Shown one piece after another: positions 61,374-64,000 of a stretch of 64,000 nucleotides of DNA (position 1 is its first letter; the number at the start of each line of letters is the position of its first letter). Under the pieces are notes generated by a model. The model was given only the letters and a program-made list of their open reading frames with translations, searched no databases and was not told where the DNA came from. Location of the stretch: positions 62,112 through 126,111 of the forward strand of contig NZ_LMJT01000045.1 in the NCBI RefSeq assembly GCF_001429395.1. Reading direction: 5' to 3'. A program made the position numbers and the translations under genes. The stretch is from Allobosea sp. Root381 (GTDB lineage: Bacteria; Pseudomonadota; Alphaproteobacteria; Rhizobiales; Beijerinckiaceae).

Positions 61374-62486
61374 CTAGGCCCTCGGCTTCGACGGCGCCAG
61401 ATTGCGGGTTTCGCAAGGCGTCTTCGAGAAGCGCAGCGGCGAGCGCATGGCGAGCATCGGTCCTTCGCTCGGGTGATCGATCGCCTCGAAGAAACCGACC
61501 GCCTTCAGATGCGGATCCTCGATCAAGTCATCCATCCTGTTGACCGGCGAGCAGGGAATGTCGGCCTCGGCGAGGATGGCGAGCCATTCGGCGCTCGGAC
61601 GCGCCACGAGGCAGGTGGCGAGCCGCTCGTAGAGCTCGCCCACCATGGCGGCCCGTTCGGCGTCGACGCCGAGCGCCGGCTCCTCGGCCCAGTCGTCCCG
61701 TCCGGCTGCCCGGAAGAAGGAGCGCCAATGTGCCCCGGTATAGGGCATCACGGCGACGAAGCCGTCGGCCGTGCGATAGGGTTTGCGATGCGGCGAGAGC
61801 ACGCGCGTATAGCCGGTCGGCCCGAGTGGCGGCACGAAGCTCTTCCCGGCCAGATGCTCGACCGCAAGGAACGACACCATCGCCTCGAACATCGGCACCT
61901 CGACCGCCTGCCCCTCGCCGGAAACGGAACGATGGTAGAGCGCGGCGTTGATCGCGCCGACGGCGAACAGCGCCGTCGTCTTGTCGGCGACGATGGTGGG
62001 CGCATAGCGCGGCTCGCCGCCGGCCCCCTGCTCCAGCCCGGCCCAGCCGGACGCGGCCTGGATCACGTCGTCATAGGCCGGCCGGTCGCGATAGGGCCCG
62101 TCCTGGCCGAAGCCGACGATCGAGCAATGGATCAGCCGCGGATTGCGCGCGAGCAGCGCCTCCGCGCCGAGGCCGGCGCGCTGCGCCGCCTCCATCCGCA
62201 TGTTGTGGATGAAGACGTCAGCGCCGTCGATCAGCTCCAGCAGCCGTGCGCGGCCCGCGTCCTGCCGGAGGTCGAGCGCCAGGCTTTGCTTGTTGCGGTT
62301 GCAGTTGAGAAAGGCCGCGCCCATGCCGGGCGAGCGGGCGGGGCCGGGCGCGCGCATGATGTCGCCGCCCGGCGGCTCGACCTTCAGGACCTCGGCGCCC
62401 ATGTCGCCGAGCGTCTGCGTCGCATAGGGGCCGGCGATGACCGTGGTCAGATCGACGATCCTGACGCCCTGCAGCGGTCCCGCCAT
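61374..62486 (-). CDS. CaiB/BaiF-family CoA-transferase
   Basis: This 370-residue cytoplasmic class III CoA-transferase has the N-terminal block VRIVDLTTVIAGPYATQTLGD, the KVEPPGGD motif near 35 and a probable catalytic Asp139 or Asp140 in RPAYDD. The typical C-terminal SPVNRMDDLIEDPHLKAVGFF is near 320. It moves CoA between carboxylic acids; the acid is unknown. GAGGGG precedes the ATG at 62486. It is the last gene of a run with an SDR and an aldehyde dehydrogenase, which suggests a small catabolic pathway. Confidence 0.92.
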   Translation of the reverse strand: MAGPLQGVRIVDLTTVIAGPYATQTLGDMGAEVLKVEPPGGDIMRAPGPARSPGMGAAFLNCNRNKQSLALDLRQDAGRARLLELIDGADVFIHNMRMEAAQRAGLGAEALLARNPRLIHCSIVGFGQDGPYRDRPAYDDVIQAASGWAGLEQGAGGEPRYAPTIVADKTTALFAVGAINAALYHRSVSGEGQAVEVPMFEAMVSFLAVEHLAGKSFVPPLGPTGYTRVLSPHRKPYRTADGFVAVMPYTGAHWRSFFRAAGRDDWAEEPALGVDAERAAMVGELYERLATCLVARPSAEWLAILAEADIPCSPVNRMDDLIEDPHLKAVGFFEAIDHPSEGPMLAMRSPLRFSKTPCETRNLAPSKPRA

Positions 62487-62508
62487 GATGCCCCTCGACT
62501 CGTTTGCC

Positions 62509-63279
62509 TCAGCGGGCAGTAAAGCCGCCATCCACCGGCAGCGCTACACCGGTCACGAAGGAGGCATCGTCCGAGGCCAGCCAGAGCACGGCATGGGCCG
62601 CCTCCTCCGCCTTGCAGAGGCGGCCCATCGGCACCGAGGCGAGCAGGCGGGCCTGGTTCGCTTCGGCTTCCGTGGGGTCGCCGGAGCGGCCGGTAAAGCC
62701 GATCTTCATCGGCGTGTCGGCGAGGCCGGGGCAGACCACGTTCACGCGGACATTGTCCGGCGCAAAAGTCTGCGCCAGCGACTTGGTCAGGCCGACCACC
62801 GCGAACTTTGCGGCTGAATAGATTGGTGAGAACATCGAACCGACGAGGCCGGAGATCGAGGCGGTGAAGACGATCGAGCCGCTGCCGCGCTTGCGCATGT
62901 GCTTGATCGCCTCGCCCGCGGCCAGCGCTGCCGAGGTCACGTTGAGCGCGATCGCCCGGTCATAAGCTGCGAGGTCGAGGTTCTCGATGCCGCCGGGGCC
63001 TGGAATCCCGGCATGGGCCCAGAGGATGTCGAGGCCGCCCAGCGCCGCGGCCGCCTCGTTGATCGAGCTGCGCATCTGGTCGGGCTGCGAGAGATCGGCC
63101 TGGATCGTGACGAGGTCGTGGCCCCTGGCCCTGGCCACGCCCTTGAGCGCGGCCAGGGCCTCCTCGTTGATGTCGATCGCGGCGACCTTCGCGCCTTCGC
63201 GCAGGAAGAGTTCGACGCCGGCCAGGCCCATGCCGGAGGCTGCGGCAGTGACGATGGCGAGCTTGTTGGCGAGACGCAT
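62509..63279 (-). CDS. SDR-family oxidoreductase
   Basis: This 256-residue short-chain dehydrogenase has the cofactor loop TAAASGMG at 11-18 (Ala in place of the first Gly), Asp36 in AIDIN suggesting NAD preference, and an AHAG motif where NNAG is usual. The catalytic Ser141, Tyr154 and Lys158 are in place. It ends FVTGVALPVDGGFTAR. It would oxidise or reduce an alcohol or ketone in the same pathway as the adjacent aldehyde dehydrogenase (37 bp upstream) and CoA-transferase (22 bp downstream). Confidence 0.92.
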   Translation of the reverse strand: MRLANKLAIVTAAASGMGLAGVELFLREGAKVAAIDINEEALAALKGVARARGHDLVTIQADLSQPDQMRSSINEAAAALGGLDILWAHAGIPGPGGIENLDLAAYDRAIALNVTSAALAAGEAIKHMRKRGSGSIVFTASISGLVGSMFSPIYSAAKFAVVGLTKSLAQTFAPDNVRVNVVCPGLADTPMKIGFTGRSGDPTEAEANQARLLASVPMGRLCKAEEAAHAVLWLASDDASFVTGVALPVDGGFTAR

Positions 63280-63316
63280 GGTTCTTCTCTCTGCTTGTTT
63301 TCGGGCCGCTTGGTCG

Positions 63317-64000
63317 TCAGCTGGCATAGGCGTCGGGGAAGCGCCCGGTGGTGCTGATCACCGTGGTGCGCGTCTCGAGATAAGCGTCGAGCGCCTCGAC
63401 GCCGTTCTCGCGGCCCCAGCCGCTGCCCTTGAAGCCGCCATAGGGCGTCGACCAGCGGATGAAGCGATAGGTGTTGACCCAGACCATGCCGGCCTTGATG
63501 CGGCTGGAGACGCGGTGCGCGCGGCCGACATCGCTGGTCCAGAGTCCCGCGGTCAGGCCATAGGCACTGTCATTGGCGAGGCCGATCGCCTCCTCCTCGT
63601 CGTCGAAGGGGATCAGCGCCGCGACGGGACCGAAGATCTCCTCGCGGGCGATGCGCATGTCGTTGGCGACATTGGCGAAGACCGTCGGCTCGACGAAATA
63701 GCCCTCGCCATGGATGCCGCCGCTGAGCCGCTTGCCGCCAGCGACGAGCTCGGCGCCGGCCTGCCGGCCGAGCTCGATATAGGAGAGCGTCTTGGCGAGC
63801 TGCTCGGCATGGGCCTGCGGGCCCATATGGTTGGCCTCGTCGAGCGGCGGGCCGACGCGGACTTTTGCGGCGCGGGCGCGGAAGGCCTCGACGACGCGGT
63901 CATAGATCGGGCGCTGCACCAGCACGCGGGAACCGAGCGCACAGCTCTGGCCGCAGAGCGTCCAGGCCGAGTTGGTCGCGGCGTTCAGCGCCTGCTCGAC
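63317..64000 (-). CDS. Aldehyde dehydrogenase, partial (C-terminal part)
   Basis: Only the last 227 residues are in the window, and the N-terminus lies beyond position 64000. The visible part starts just before the catalytic region CGQSC, where the second cysteine is the nucleophile, and continues with EEIFGPVAALIPF, a NDSAYGLTAGLWT block and the C-terminal VNTYRFIRWSTPYGGFKGSGWGRENG. It is an NAD(P)-dependent aldehyde dehydrogenase and the first visible gene of the SDR/CoA-transferase operon. Confidence 0.93.
   Translation of the reverse strand, partial: VEQALNAATNSAWTLCGQSCALGSRVLVQRPIYDRVVEAFRARAAKVRVGPPLDEANHMGPQAHAEQLAKTLSYIELGRQAGAELVAGGKRLSGGIHGEGYFVEPTVFANVANDMRIAREEIFGPVAALIPFDDEEEAIGLANDSAYGLTAGLWTSDVGRAHRVSSRIKAGMVWVNTYRFIRWSTPYGGFKGSGWGRENGVEALDAYLETRTTVISTTGRFPDAYAS

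Noticed and set aside
1..64000. CRISPR arrays, tRNA or rRNA genes, insertion sequences, riboswitches
   Set aside because: No regular spaced repeats, transposase frames, cloverleaf sequences or recognisable riboswitch cores were found by reading. A covariance-model scan was not possible here.

Overview
The window is high-GC DNA, densely coded on both strands, with short intergenic gaps and many ATGA or GTGA stop/start overlaps. The gene content points to an alphaproteobacterium of the order Hyphomicrobiales (Rhizobiales), possibly Bosea or a close relative. The pointers are EcfG-type promoters, an IalB-family protein, TreYZ, DUF3008, a periplasmic Sox system, Ior-type molybdoenzymes and a dispersed palindromic repeat of the kind seen in this order. 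The genus is inference. No rRNA, tRNA, CRISPR array, insertion sequence, prophage or integrase was seen.

Region 1 (1-7.8 kb) looks like a general stress island. It holds trehalose synthesis from glucan (treY, treZ), a GNAT acetyltransferase, DUF3008, a YghA-type SDR, a cupin, a small PepSY-like secreted protein and a glycine-rich YflT-type stress protein. Several of these genes sit behind GGAAC-N16/17-(C/G/T)GTT sequences, which match the alphaproteobacterial EcfG promoter. Region 2 (8-13.3 kb) has an IalB-family protein, a small lipoprotein, an aldehyde dehydrogenase and a BisC/TorA-type molybdoenzyme.

Region 3 (13.3-20.2 kb) is the first system worth attention. A divergent NsrR-like Rrf2 regulator, which lacks one of the three usual cluster cysteines, faces a run of a TonB-dependent receptor, an ABC importer (binding protein, permease, ATPase) and NnrS. 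The last three genes overlap by ATGA. This looks like an NO-linked uptake system for an unknown ligand.

Region 4 (20.2-43 kb) is mainly transport. It contains an AI-2E/PerM-family protein with a long soluble C-terminal domain, two related AraC regulators, an SLC13 permease, an M20 peptidase with an AbgT transporter, and a DUF900 lipoprotein hydrolase. An RND pump is flanked by two adaptor lipoproteins. A DUF1269 protein overlaps a membrane-anchored beta-solenoid protein, followed by a second AI-2E-family protein and a membrane-bound metallophosphoesterase.

Region 5 (43-50.8 kb) is a Mrp/Mbh-like cation antiporter operon in the order E-F-G-(DUF4040/B)-C-D-D-like, followed by a second SLC13 permease. 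Palindromic repeats of about 115 bp flank it. Region 6 (50.8-59 kb, minus strand) holds a hydrolase and then an apparent operon joining an Ior-type molybdenum hydroxylase to soxX-Y-Z-A, a small cytochrome c and a flavocytochrome c sulfide dehydrogenase flavoprotein. soxB and soxCD are absent from the window, and SoxY has an unusual C-terminus. Region 7 (59-64 kb) has a small unknown protein, a diguanylate cyclase, another unknown small protein and a CaiB-type CoA-transferase/SDR/aldehyde dehydrogenase operon that runs off the window end.
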